Origin: Pyrrhoderma lamaoense
Lineage: Eukaryota > Basidiomycota > Agaricomycetes > Hymenochaetales > Hymenochaetaceae
Assembly (NCBI GenBank): GCA_002794735.1
Contig: NBAZ01000004.1
Span: 1,116,001 to 1,180,000 of the forward strand
Reading direction: 5' to 3'
DNA: 64,000 nucleotides
Shown piece by piece: positions 12,301 through 23,596 of the stretch. A program made the translations under genes and the position numbers. The notes beneath the pieces were generated by a model, which was not told the origin of the DNA, did no database searches, and was given only the letters and a program-made list of their open reading frames with translations. Within the stretch, counting starts at the first letter, position 1; every line of letters begins with the position of its first letter.

Positions 12301-13226
12301 GTCTTCGCGATCATCATAATCTGAGTCACTGAGGGGAGACAAAGAAGAGTCTGACCCAAAGTTATCTTGCTCCCATTGACCTACCACACTTCCCGGAGGA
12401 AGACCATAAGCTCCTTGCCAGTGTTGACCTTCAAAAGGTTCATCTTTGAGTATTTCGGCCCACGTTAGCTTTGAAGAACTTGATGTTGGTTTATGTGAAC
12501 GATCAACAATACCCTCAGCATACATGAGGGTTGAAAGAGAGGGTCCTTGAGACAGAAGAAACTTTAAGTCGAGTGAGAACATCATCTCATATACATTGTT
12601 AGGTGACTACTGACAAGAAATTGTAGATGCTCAGGCACCTTCGAGACACTTATTTCACTGTCAAGGTCATTCTTTTTCTCGACTTCAGAAAGTAGTTGTT
12701 TGCTGATTATTTCAAAAGCTTCTGCTAAGACAGCATGAGACTGTATTAGTGCCTTCCTTGAGTGACTAGTTGTCATATTTGAACGAGTTAGTATGACTAC
12801 TGATTATGCATTGGGAACTGACTTCTTGAGTTGGTTCCGTACAGTTTTGAAGTCCGGAGCTGGACCATATTTTGCATTCAAGTCTATCTTCTTCAAGATC
12901 TGGTCGGCGACGTCATCAAAATATTCTTGGTCTGGGGTAAGACCAGTCAAGTGAGTGATAAGAGTCTGGCAAAGTGAGGTAACACGATTTGTTTGACGCG
13001 TAGACGGACGAGAAAGGCGAGATATCGGACGATGGGATATCCTCGACGCGGTACGCTGAGATACTGCAGAGGATGGTCTTGATAGACTCGATGGTGGACG
13101 CGAAGGACCACTGGTATAAGGCTGGGACGGTGACCTGTGCATTGATTCAATATCAAGTCCAACTAAATGCAAGCACTGATTCATACAGAAGACGCGCTTG
13201 TCAATATAATCACGTACAAGTCTCAT
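9334..13226 (-). CDS. Gamma-tubulin complex component (GCP5-like) (one frame slip)
   Basis: Long minus-strand gene of the Spc97/Spc98 family, which builds gamma-tubulin rings that nucleate microtubules. N-terminal exons give CQTLITHLTGLTPDQEYFDD and, after an intron with donor GTCAGT, HSRKALIQSHAVLAEAFEII. The first GRIP-type region shows AAEPAWKMLGRWLRDGVF, LPQEFFIEANELDLVDPDFW, and VFLMLLAEKLLSAGKSIGLL. The second region has MWTDHFLLNTAFRDVSELA, APFPLIFVFDAPSLTKY and LLQLRRAKTVLDDILL. The inserted acidic stretch and motif choice favour GCP5 over GCP2/3/4, but this is a judgement. The start is uncertain (13226, 13184 or 13142). A frame slip of one base lies in 10595-10617, before KLELLELLLHRLM. 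It is divergent from MGM101 and convergent with the VWA gene. Confidence 0.8.
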
Positions 13227-13292
13227 GTGACGCTACTTTACCGCGTCTCGCGTTTTCCGTTTCTCGTTGCGACCGTGACGCCAAAGTGGAAG

Positions 13293-14304
13293 ATGGCATC
13301 AAGGACACTTTTTCAAACATTTTCACGGATAAGATGCTATAACTCACTAGCATCTCGTGTTCCTCGTACTAAAGCTACTATAAATAACTCCTACCGCTCA
13401 GCTACTACCTCAGTACCTGGAGCTGGTAATCCTTCTATTGTAAACTCGAAACCAAGTACTTCAAAAGAGGCACCAGTCACGGAAGCAAGTCCTGTAACAG
13501 AAGAAAATGGCTCTCAATCAAGTCTCACATCAGGATTTCCTGGCCAATCCTACACTGTGGAAGACGCTAGTAAGATGGATTGGTCAAGAAGTTACTTCGG
13601 TCTTTCAGTCGAACCGTTCCCAAAGGAAATAGCAGATATTCTACAAGCTCCAGTAGAGCCTGCTGACGTCGAAATTACTCCGGGTTTGATTGTATTTTAT
13701 TAAGCTTACCCGATGATTAATTATCCTGGATTTCTAGATGGCCTCGTTTATTTGCCTGAAATAAAGTATAGACGTATACTGAATAAAGCCTTTGGCCCTG
13801 GTGGTTGGGGCCTTGCTCCAAGAAGTGAGACTAATGTCGGACCAAAGGTTGTCAGTAGAGAGTATGCATTGGTCTGCTTGGGAAGGTAAACTCTTAATAT
13901 TTCACAGAAAATCAGTTGTCTCTTACCGAATATTAGGCTTGTGGGTATTTCCCGAGGCGAGCAGGAGTACTTTGACCCTTCGGGGATCGCAACAGCGACT
14001 GAAGCTTGCAAAAGCAACGCTCTGATGCGATGTTGTAAGGATCTTGGGATAGCGAGCGAACTATGGTAAATGTTGAGGTGATGATTCCTGTTTTATTCTT
14101 CTCTAATCTGGCCAACAGGGATCCACGGTTTATCCGTCAATTTAAAGAAAAATATTGCGTCGATGTGTTCGCGGAACATTCAGTAACAAAGAAGAAGTGA
14201 GTAAATAATTCTGGACTGTATACTCCTGATTAATATGATACATAGGAAGAAGTTGTGGAGACGTCGGGACCAACCAAAGTTTGATTATCCTTATAAGGAG
14301 TGAT
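13293..14304 (+). CDS. MGM101: Mitochondrial genome maintenance protein Mgm101
   Basis: The start at 13293 gives [18 protein letters not shown], a basic amphipathic mitochondrial presequence. A Ser/Thr/Pro linker follows, then the conserved core: [93 protein letters not shown] and [17 protein letters not shown], ending in PKFDYPYKE. This is the Rad52-related single-strand annealing fold of Mgm101, a nucleoid protein needed for mitochondrial DNA repair and maintenance. All exon junctions close in frame; the intron after ITP uses donor GTTTGA. Near full length for the family. The start lies about 70-150 bp from the divergent GCP5 start. Confidence 0.95.
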
Positions 14305-14520
14305 CCATTCACGTACTCGATATTAATATTGTCATTGTTTTTTACTTTTTTATTTGAAAATATGGATACTGGGATATATATCAGAGACATTAGCACTTGT
14401 TAATTGAGTTGAGATATTGAGGAAATCGCCTTCTATCATCAATGACCACGTGGAGGACAATAATGGGTGATTAAGGGTCGTGTGTATTGCTCTTCTGAGT
14501 CTTCATTTTCAACCTCCATC

Positions 14521-15713
14521 ATGAAGCTTGCAATTTGGGGGTGTGCTGCTGCTACCTTAGCTTCTGTATCGTCTGCCCAATACCTTTCGGAAGGATGGTC
14601 TCCTGGTCAGGCTGTGACTAAAGCTACGACTGTTCAATCATATGAGCCAAGGCCAACAGGCACCGATTCCAGTGGTACACATCAGGAACAACCAGTAGCA
14701 AAAGCTAGAAGCTTTGCTTCATTTTTTGATTTGACAACATATCTTGAACTGCAGCCAATACAGGCATTACTTGGACGAGCCGGCGTTAATATAACGGAGA
14801 AGCTTGAATCTGCCCGAGCGGCTGCTAAAATTTGGGACGAAGATATTCCTCTTATCACAGACTATAATTATAATGATATCATCGTTGAAGAGGAGTTTGA
14901 TTCCTTAGAAGAAGAGAGGGATCGGGTCTGGTTTATTATTATGTACGTTCCATCCTTTACCAACCTATCTACACGTAGAAATTTATATCTCGACAGCTCT
15001 ATATCATCTGCCCAGACAGAAGGCATCTCTAAGTATGTTGATGAACAATTTGACAAAGCGTTTAAGCTATCTCAAGAGTCTGGGGATCTGTCCCATGTAC
15101 GTTGGGGGAGAATCGACTATATGAATGTTACTGCCATAACAACTAAATGGAATGTCTGGAGGTTTGTGTTCTTATCTCTGCGGGACTGCCCTCAACTAAA
15201 ATTGTGTTCCTCTTAGAGCACCATTCCTCGTAGTCCTCAAAGATAGAGGTCAGACTCTGCGATTCTATAGGCCTGGGCAAATTCGTCTTCAAGGCGAGGT
15301 TCTCCACGAGTTCTTGAAGCGTGATGCATGGGAGCAGACACCACCCTGGCGTTCAGCCTTTGGTCCTGGTGGTAACAGGTACTTCAACATGCTTTCTGAT
15401 CCATCACTACTCTAATTCACATTTCAGGGAATTCGTATTGGATTATCTCGCTATTGCACTAACGAAAATATATGACCGAGTCGTGGTTATTCCTCGATGG
15501 TTGCTATTACTCGTCACGGGTTCTCTGGCCTCGGTCGTTGTCAACTTCCTTCATTCTTCCTCGTACTTTAGTTCGGCCCAACCTGAGACAAGGATTCCAT
15601 CTGCTTCAAAAGAAGAAGCGACATCACCTGCCTTGTCGTCGACTGCTAAAGGATCAAAAGCTGATACAAAGACCGAGAAAGGGGTAAGTAAAAGGAAAGG
15701 AAATAAGAAATGA
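14521..15713 (+). CDS. ER-type thioredoxin-like membrane protein lacking CxxC
   Basis: A signal peptide (MKLAIWGCAAATLASVSSA) is followed by a lumenal domain with a thioredoxin-like layout: VWFIIMYVPS as the central strand and RAPFLVVLKDRGQTLRFY, where the Arg-Ala-Pro fits the cis-Pro loop. No CxxC is present where the active site should be, so it is not a classical disulfide isomerase. A transmembrane helix (IPRWLLLLVTGSLASVVVNF) lies near the C-terminus and is followed by a Lys-rich tail ending KRKGNKK, which may act as an ER retrieval signal. Two introns are visible: about 15163-15215 and 15379-15427. The best comparison is TMX/Eps1-type membrane thioredoxins, by inference. An upstream in-frame start at 14467 exists but would bury the signal peptide. 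Confidence 0.75.
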
Positions 15714-16175
15714 GCGTAGGGTGTTTTAATGTAATATTATTGCTATCTCATACTCAATTGGTGTATTATGGACATTTTTTTCTGAATTCGTAATTTTCTC
15801 TGTGTGTACTACTAGTATGTTAATCGCTTGGAAGCAAAGTAGATATACGATTTACCTTTCGCGCTTGCAAACAACTGCGGAGTCGCCGTTCCGCTCGCGT
15901 GTAGTGCAGTGACTCCAGTGAGAACTCTGGTTTACTGTGACTGCCACGCAACACTGCTGCATCATTCTTATCTTCTCCCGTCACGACTGGTCGTGTAAAG
16001 TGATACATGGAGTGAAATCCCAAGCATACAACTTTCGAGCTTGAAAAAAATATAGGCTCTGCTTGTGGCGGAGTAACATTGCATACATATTTTCTGTCTT
16101 TCATCTTCGTAATCTTAAATTTCGCTCTCATTAATTGCCTGCTTTCCTTCCGAGTTAACCTTCACGCCTTGAACC
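15714..16175. other. Intergenic region with one unsupported minus-strand reading frame
   Basis: 462 bp between the thioredoxin-like gene and KEX1. A 103-residue open frame on the minus strand (16131-15820) contains several Cys and basic residues, but no domain, signal peptide or convincing exon partner was found. It would also start in the promoter of KEX1. I see no other structure here; it probably holds a 3' UTR and the KEX1 promoter. Confidence 0.4.
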
Positions 16176-18641
16176 ATGCGTGGCGTATTCAAAATATTGT
16201 CTCTGTCAATATGCAGCCTTTGGAATCTAGTAATAGCGGCACCAACGGATAGTACGTGTAATCAGAAAATACGTTACACAAATGATTGTTCTTAGTTCTC
16301 GACGATTAGTTCCCTCTGCGGCTTCGTTTTACGTACCTAACCTTCCAGACTTGCATCAGGACTCAGAACATCCGCTTCATATATACTCTGGGCACCTTTC
16401 GTCCGACCCACAAGCCTCTAGTCTCCCTGCTAATACTGTAACTGCACATATATTCTTTGTACTTGTAAAGGCCCGTCGCTCTGCAGATAAGGAGCGGGTA
16501 TTGTTTTGGTTCAATGTAGGTCTAATTTCTTCAGAAGTTAGGTACTCGTTACTGAGCTTGATACTAGGGCGGACCCGGCTGTTCATCGTTTGATGGTTTG
16601 ATGATGGAAACCGGCCCATTCAGACCTGACGGAAAGGGAGGATTGCATACTATAGAAGGTGGTTGGGAAGAATATACTCACATGGTTTTTGGTATGCAGT
16701 CTTTTATGTTGCTAGCCTCTTGTGCACTCATATGAGTCTTCTAGTCGATCAACCCGCTGGTACAGGTTATTCTTACACTAGCACAGATAGATACGTTCAT
16801 GAGTTAACAGAAGTGAGGACTACAACCATTTTCTCAACGTATAGCCTTAGATTATAACCGAACTCACATAGGCCGCTGACCAAGTTGTTGAATTCATGCG
16901 TAACTTCTATCAGGTGTTTCCTGAGCTACAGGAAATGGATGTGAGTTCTTTACAGGAAGTCATTCTAATATTATGACGCTCACACAGCATTGGAAGACTT
17001 TTGTAGGAGGCGAGAGTTACGCTGGTCAATATATACCCTATATTGGTACGCTCGAATCATCCCGTCCAAAAACAATATCTGAATGACAAAGGGTAATAGG
17101 CGATGCTATTCTCAATTCAAACCTGGCAATTAACCTCAAGGGACTTGCTATTGGAAATGGTTGGATTGATGCAAAACACCAGTATCCTGCCTACCTTGAG
17201 TACTCTGTGAAGCATGGTCTTATTGAAGAAAACTCTGACGTTCGTTATGACGCCCATATCTCGTGTTTAAACTTAATTAATATGCATATGAACTTATAGA
17301 CATGGAAGCGTATCAAACAAGAAACAGACGAGTGCATGGATGCTCTTAATAGGATCACAGGCTTAGAACCTATTCAGTTGAACAGATGTGAAGGGTTGGT
17401 AACATCTATTGCCTCTGCGAAAGACATCGTGTAAGCTATCCCAATACAGTTTTACTTTCGTAATCATTCTTACTGTCTTTTAGCGTTGACGGCCAGAAGA
17501 TGTGTATGAACGTCTACGATGTTCGCCTCTTAGACGTGGAAGGGGCATGTGGACTAAACTGGCCTCCTAGTCTTCCTGATGTTACTAAATATCTCGGTGT
17601 ACGATCCACCTTCATTATCGACCTTTCTGATCTGAATCAAACTTACATGATCTACTAGCGCAAGGATGTTGTTAGCGCCTTCCATGCGGATGCAAAATCA
17701 GAATCATGGACTGAATGCAGTGGGCGCATTGGGCGCGAGCTTCGGAATCGTAATTCACCATCATCAATCACACTATTACCTAGGGTTATAGAAAGAGTCC
17801 CCGTCATGCTCTTCGCTGGGGACCAAGACTTTATTTGTAATTACATGGGTATTGAAAGTTTGATCCAAAATATGGAGTGGAGAGGCGCAAAGGGCCTTGG
17901 AGTAAGATATTTATGACTTTTCTATGCTTGCAAGAACCTCATGAAACGTTACTCGTAAATTTATATAGACTGTCAAAACAGAATCCTGGTCTGTCGATGG
18001 AGTCCCAGCTGGTACTTGGGTTGAATCACGAGGATTAACTTATGTCAAAATCTTCAATTCCTCTCACATGGTGCCCTTTGACCTTCCTCACGTTGCTCAT
18101 GACATGATCCTTCGCTTCATGGGAGTTAATTTTTCTGCTATTGCGGATGGGTCTGCACGTATTCCTAGCAAAGTCGGGGACGAAGAGAAGCCAGTTCCTG
18201 TTGTATTAGATGGAGAAGAGGACGACTCATCATCAAAGATCCCAGTTCCCGCAGGTAAAACACCAGAGCAAGATAAGGCTATGTGGGAAGGTATGTTTGT
18301 TTTTTGTTACCACAACAATTACTCATTATTTGGTTTTCTTCACGAAAGCATACTACAATGCTGGCTCCGCGGCTTTGGTTCTCTTTCTACTAGCACTTGT
18401 CATCGGATTATTCCTATTCTGCCGGCGTCGTCGACGTGCCGGTAACGTACAAATTGGAAATGCGGAAGAGCATATTCCTCTCAGCCAAAATGTGGGCTCA
18501 CATGAGATGAATGAGCAAGATGATACACCATTATACAAGGGAAAAGGGAAGGCGTTGGAAAGCCAGACTATCTTTGATGTAGGGGAAGGCAGCGATGATG
18601 AGGGAGAATATCGTGATCGGGAAGTAGATAGACGGAAATAG
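16176..18641 (+). CDS. KEX1: Pheromone-processing carboxypeptidase Kex1
   Basis: A serine carboxypeptidase that trims C-terminal Lys/Arg from peptides after Kex2 cleavage in the late Golgi. The start gives signal peptide [20 protein letters not shown]. The catalytic triad is visible: Ser in GGESYAGQY near 17016, Asp in LFAGDQDF near 17822, and His in [11 protein letters not shown] near 18065. Other family blocks are [29 protein letters not shown] and [16 protein letters not shown]-terminal transmembrane helix ([18 protein letters not shown]) is followed by RRRRR and an acidic cytosolic tail ending EVDRRK, the Kex1 layout that separates it from vacuolar carboxypeptidase Y. About twelve exons join in frame with no break. 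The first donor is GTGTAA, giving TDSTSRRLVPS across the junction. Confidence 0.95.
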
Positions 18642-19222
18642 ACGTTAATTGTTTTATATATTTTGGATTCGTAGCTATCTATAAAATTTTTATTTATTTC
18701 TAGATGAGTATGTATGCGTCATGGTTTGACCCAACCGTCAAGGCCACATAGTAGCATGTACGGAAGGTACAGGAATATGCCGCCCAGTGCTTTATGCACC
18801 ATACTTGTACCCTCTCTTACTACAACGAATCGACACTCAGAGAATGGACTCAGCCATAGTAAAATACAAACGGACACAAATACAGCACATCAAAGGACCG
18901 TCCCTCTCGTGAGCATCAACCTCAGCCCCGAAGGACTGAAGGACGCCTATCTCTGCCAGTCAGAATACATGAACGCCACTCAGAAGCCTTTCAGCCTCTG
19001 TGCAAGTAGCCTTTGTGATAGGCAATTAGCTGGAGCTTCGGTTCGACTGGTCAAGACACGATGAGGAAAACTTTGGTGGGAACAAAATTTTGAGTTTTAT
19101 AGGCCAAAAGGGTGAGAGCGGCAAATACCGAGTCACGTGCACTTCGTGTTTTGCGCATAGACGCGTCTGAAGAACTGGGCCGCCGGGTTTCATGTTCGAT
19201 TTCAAAGTACCTTTATGCAATC
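18642..19222. other. Intergenic region, no supported gene
   Basis: 581 bp between KEX1 and SPC19. A 116-residue open frame (18714-19064, plus strand) has no recognisable domain and no start context of note. The SPC19 frame is open upstream to 19112, but the conserved N-terminus begins at 19223. Probably the KEX1 3' UTR and the SPC19 promoter. Confidence 0.4.
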
Positions 19223-19916
19223 ATGTCTCGTGTTCCGCGGGATTCTATGTTTACTGGAGGATCATATGCTTATCGAAGTACTGTGACTCCATGCAGCCCA
19301 AGCTTGCTTGAATGTGTTGCGAGTATGGGGGATGTGTGTTCTGAAACACATGATACTCAACAGCTCCTCCGTAATGGGACTTTTGACCTCAAACGGATGA
19401 GTCGAGTGCTAAACAGTCAACGGGTGAGCATCGTCTTCTGTTAATATGCACAAGTGTCGGATAATAACCCTCATAATAGGTCTTCCTTTTTGTGAATGAG
19501 TCTATCGTGAAAAAGTACAAGGAAGACCTTGGAGAAGAGATTGAACCGCAAATTCTTGAATTGATTGAACGTGCGAAGAAAGGTCTAAAGGCACTTGAAC
19601 GAAAGCATTACTCATTGCAAGCCAAGGTAGGGTTGTGATACATGTATGTTATACTGGATGACAATTAAGTTTTTCTTGGGACAAAAGTCTGGAAATTCTC
19701 AAACGAAGAAGACATCCACACACCGCAGTGTACAGGATAGAATGAACGAACGTAAACTTCGCATACTCACCGGACAACGACAAGACCTTGAAAGAGAACT
19801 AGAAATGCTTCAAAGGGAGATCGAAGCCTTGGTAAGCTAACATCTCCAGATACAACCTTGTCATTATATTGATTTGGAGTGAATTTCAGGAGGTGAACTA
19901 TGATCCAACTTTATGA
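19223..19916 (+). CDS. SPC19: DASH/Dam1 complex subunit Spc19
   Basis: The start at 19223 gives MSRVPRDSMFTGGSYAYRST, then SLLECVASMGDVCSETHD, FDLKRMSRVLNSQRVFLFVN and VKKYKEDLGEEIEPQILELI, a helical pattern typical of Spc19. The second half is coiled coil (ERKLRILTGQRQDLERELEM). The gene ends in a tiny last exon encoding EVNYDPTL with the stop at 19914-19916. Spc19 is part of the ten-subunit ring that couples kinetochores to microtubule ends in fungi. Four exons join in frame. An upstream in-frame extension to 19112 is possible but is not conserved in character. The gene is convergent with the TMEM184-type gene, 184 bp apart. Confidence 0.88.
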
Positions 19917-20100
19917 CATTTGTTTTTATACCCAATTAATATTTGTAATGATACCAAAAATTGTATACTTCCTAAACAGACACAAATGCAAATCTGAGTT
20001 AATAAATTACGAAACATGCCGAATTGTGCTACATGATGAAAGGAATAGATAAATTTAATGACAAAAGATACTTCCTTCGGGGAATAGGGAACTATGCTCA

Positions 20101-22567
20101 TCAAGCCCATGGATTTTCTTCATGAGGAGGGAGTTCTGGAACGTTAACCTGGGCATAGGCTGGCGGAGTAGTGGCTCGAGCAACTCCACTATCTTCAACC
20201 TCTATGACGGTGTCATCTCTCCAAGTTGTTGGGTGTCTAGCTACACTACTGGTCGGTTCAACACCCTCTCCTACTGGTATGTGTTCACGTTCGACTTTCT
20301 TATCAGGAATGAAACGACCATGAGTATAAGCCTTCCTCCATCCAGAGCCCCGAACAGCTGGTTCTCCTTTTCGCCGTTCATATTCGACTTCTTCTTCTGC
20401 TAGAGTGTCATTCTTTACTGAAAGGTCGACAGCATCTGAAGGCATATTCTTTGGATTCGTCGTGTTGTTTCTTGGTGATGCTGAGATCGACCCATCAGAA
20501 GATGAAGTAGCCAGCGGTGACGCAGAGTTTGCGGAGTGTGATACTTTAGGGCTGATCGCTCTCCGAGCATGCTTTGTCCAGCCCAAGCGAACACCATCTA
20601 TAGGAGGTGATACTTCATTGTCGAGCTTGTCAATGACTGTGCCATTGTTATTATTGAACCATGGTGATCCTTGTGGATTCTGAGCCCTACCCTTTCCCTT
20701 TCCATTCGAGCGAGTATCATTGACAGAGCTAGTAGAGGAGTGAGATCTTTTCAAGAGTGGTGGTTTGACCGCACCATATCCAGTGCGCCGCTTTTCTCCT
20801 GGTAGAAGAGCAGTTGAGCTACGAAGAGGAGAGTCATAAGCACCACGTTCATCCCGAAGGATACGTTCTTCTTCTTCCCACATAGTCTGGCGGGCATATT
20901 CTGAGCTTACATCAATGCAAGGATAAAGGTAGTCTCCAAACAGATATTTTCGGCTATGCTTATATAAGGTTTCTTCCTCTTCATCGGGATCGCCGAATGG
21001 GATCTCAAATCCTCGGCGTTCAGCCAGTGCTTTTTCTTGACGAATGTTATAAGCATCATGAACTACACCTGCTGCCTGATCTTCCAGGAGAGGTGCATAT
21101 ACTTCTTCATCGTCTGAGTCCCTACCCAAAGGCCTTATTGCTCGACTTGAAGTACCATTACGTTCAGTAACGTCGGCAGGCATTGGTAACCAGTACTTCT
21201 TTTGACCTCCTTGAGCATATCGTAGTCCAGCCTTGATACGTCTGTCACGACCACTACCCTGGTGGATGAACCCTACAGAAGGTATTTAAAATCCACGTAA
21301 CTGTCTGGATCAAGTCGATGCCCCACTCACCTTCTGCAGGCTCGAATTCTCGATAATCCATCCCTTCACCGCGAAGAGTGGCCTTCGCATCTTCAACAAC
21401 ATCCTTCAACCCAAACGCATCCCGAAAGGCATAGTACATAGGCATGCGTGCCGCATACATGACTTTACGATCAATATAGTCCGTATGCGAGAATGCATAC
21501 ATATGGGCAATAGCAAATATAGGCATCTCGAAGCATATAAGCGTGTCAACAAGTCCAAGAGAAATATGCTCCTCGTCGGTATAAGGTCCTAGTCTCTTAA
21601 TTACACCTGCCGAGACCAAGATTGATATAAAGATTGATTGCCAGAACGAAAAGAACAAGATCCCCTTAACACAGAGAAATTTTGGCATCGGACTTTCGGT
21701 CAAAATGTTAAAATACAACATTTATAGATATATATGTGAAAGATACACACCGGTACGGTTTAAGGTCCTCGTTGATGCACATCCAAAACAGTGCAAGGCA
21801 GTAAAGACTAAGACAAATACTAACGTTGTAGACGATACTGATATACAAGTATCCTGAATCAGCTCGGAATGATCCTTCATTGTATTTACCAAGTGCTTTG
21901 AGGACTAGGGTAGCGATGGCAAGTATTGGTTTCACTTCAACATATTCTATTGCTCTGTAAGTCTGTGAAGGTTCCCAATATCATCTACAATAACTCACGA
22001 AAGATTCCACGCTTAAAGAACAGAAATACATAAGGGTCACTAACGTCTATCTCTCGTTTGATCAGACTGATTGGAAAGACTGAGTGCTTTGGTTCACGTC
22101 CATGCAAGAGTATGAGGAGTGAGCGCTCCCCTCCTAGGTAGCCAAGCAGAAGATTAAAAAAGCAGTAAATTACGAAAGCCTAAGATTAACATATAAGTCG
22201 TAGGGAAGCCCCAGACCAGAATACGCAAAACGAACCTCATATATATCTCGGATGACGTCAATGACAAAAGCCGCATTCAGTGAGAACAAGGATATGAGAG
22301 ATGAGATGGCATATATAGGAACCATAAGCATAATGCGTATAACCATCCTACACTTAGTTGATCAGAACAAATACTGCTACTTCTATGGTCACCATGAGTG
22401 ACATACCGTTGTAGCATTGGCTTTCTATAATTTTTCAGATGGAGAAATATTGACATACCAGAAACAAGCACTGCAAATGCCGTGCAAATTCCTGAAAAGA
22501 CGAGAACTGGGGCTGGAAGAGAGGATCCAGACCCAGAACCAAGAGGGGTATCGCCATCCTCCGCCAT
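20101..22567 (-). CDS. TMEM184 / organic solute transporter alpha-like multi-pass membrane protein
   Basis: Minus-strand gene starting MAEDGDTPLGSGSGSSLP. The N-terminal half has about seven hydrophobic helices, among them SGICTAFAVLVSGMSIFLHL, MVPIYAISSLISLFSL, VYNVSICLSLYCLALFWMC and FFSFWQSIFISILVSAGVI. Hallmark blocks of the Solute_trans_a family are NYRKPMLQRYV, RIMLMVPIYAI, LKPYRPMPKFLCVKGILFF and FAIAHMYAFSHTDY. The C-terminal ~380 residues are cytosolic, disordered and Ser/Arg-rich, ending LPPHEENPWA. Family members sit in plasma or vacuolar membranes; the substrate is unknown. Six or so exons join in frame. Confidence 0.87.
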
Positions 22568-22915
22568 TCCTATGAACAGAACATCTGCTAGTTTCGATAG
22601 ATTTTAAAGATTTGTTTCTCACAAAGGACCTTGCCTCTGATAAACGTATGTATGTAAGGGTATGAGGCACTCAGAATCCTGAATGTAATCAAGCTTTGTG
22701 GATCGTGTCGGTACTAATACCAAGTGCTTCAGTGACGACAACAAGTTGACTAAATACTAAATAGGTTAATGAGTTATCGTGCGTGAAGCGTATTAATAAG
22801 CTAGTGATCGACGCATGGTCTGAAATATTTTACCACCTTTTGAAAGTTTATTTTTCTGCAGTATACGTTGACCAAGGATCATCAGTTTCGTGAGGTCAAA
22901 ACAAAAAAAATCAAA

Positions 22916-23464
22916 ATGGCTGATGCTCAGAAAGAAAAGGCTTGGCCTATTGCCCCTGCTTCTCTCACAAACACTGTAAGTCAATTTCTACTACAATCTA
23001 TAAAATTTTCTCATATTTTTTGTCTTTAGCTCTTGGAACTTGTAGCACAAGGCACCCAATACAAGCAAGTAAAGAAGGGTGCCAACGAAGGTGCTTAGTA
23101 CCACTTTCTTCTTTTTTCGGAAACATTCTAATCAGTTTGTTAATAGTGACCAAAACACTGAATCGTGGTATTGCGGAATTTATCATCCTTACCGCCGACA
23201 CTGAGCCCATTGAGATTCTCTTGCACTTGCCCATTTTATGCGAAGATAAGGTAATTCTCTTTTAGAAAATGCTTATGAGTTGTATGCTAATAATCTTTTT
23301 CTCAGAACGTTCCATATGTCTATGTGCCCAGCAAAGCTGCGTTAGGCCGCGCATGCGGAGTCGCCAGACCAGTCATCGCTGCAAGCATAACTACCAACGA
23401 ATCTAACGAACTGAACAGCCAGATCCGGGCAATTAAGGATCAAATTGAGAAGCTTATGATTTAA
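22916..23464 (+). CDS. SNU13: Snu13 / 15.5K RNA-binding protein (NHP2L1)
   Basis: Small protein of the L7Ae family binding kink-turns in U4 snRNA and box C/D snoRNAs, including U3. The sequence reads [100 protein letters not shown] and ends [11 protein letters not shown], almost identical to the family over its length. Four exons with three short introns. Kozak context is good (TCAAAATGGC). The preceding 349 bp separate it from the divergent TMEM184-type gene; the stop is 133 bp from the convergent gephyrin-like gene. Confidence 0.97.
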
Positions 23465-23596
23465 ATGTATTTCTTTGTTTGTTCATCATGTATCTGGCAT
23501 TAATCAACTGTCTTGGGACACAAAATATAATCTAAAGCTAAATTTTATTGTCCTTATAGAAAGATGTTAGTCTTTGTGCAACACGTCTTTCTTTAA

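Noticed and set aside
15820..16131. 103-residue minus-strand open frame between two genes
   Set aside because: No domain, no exon partner and no conserved pattern; it would overlap the KEX1 promoter. Kept only as an intergenic note.
18714..19064. 116-residue plus-strand open frame downstream of KEX1
   Set aside because: Composition and lack of structure suggest a chance frame in a UTR/promoter region.
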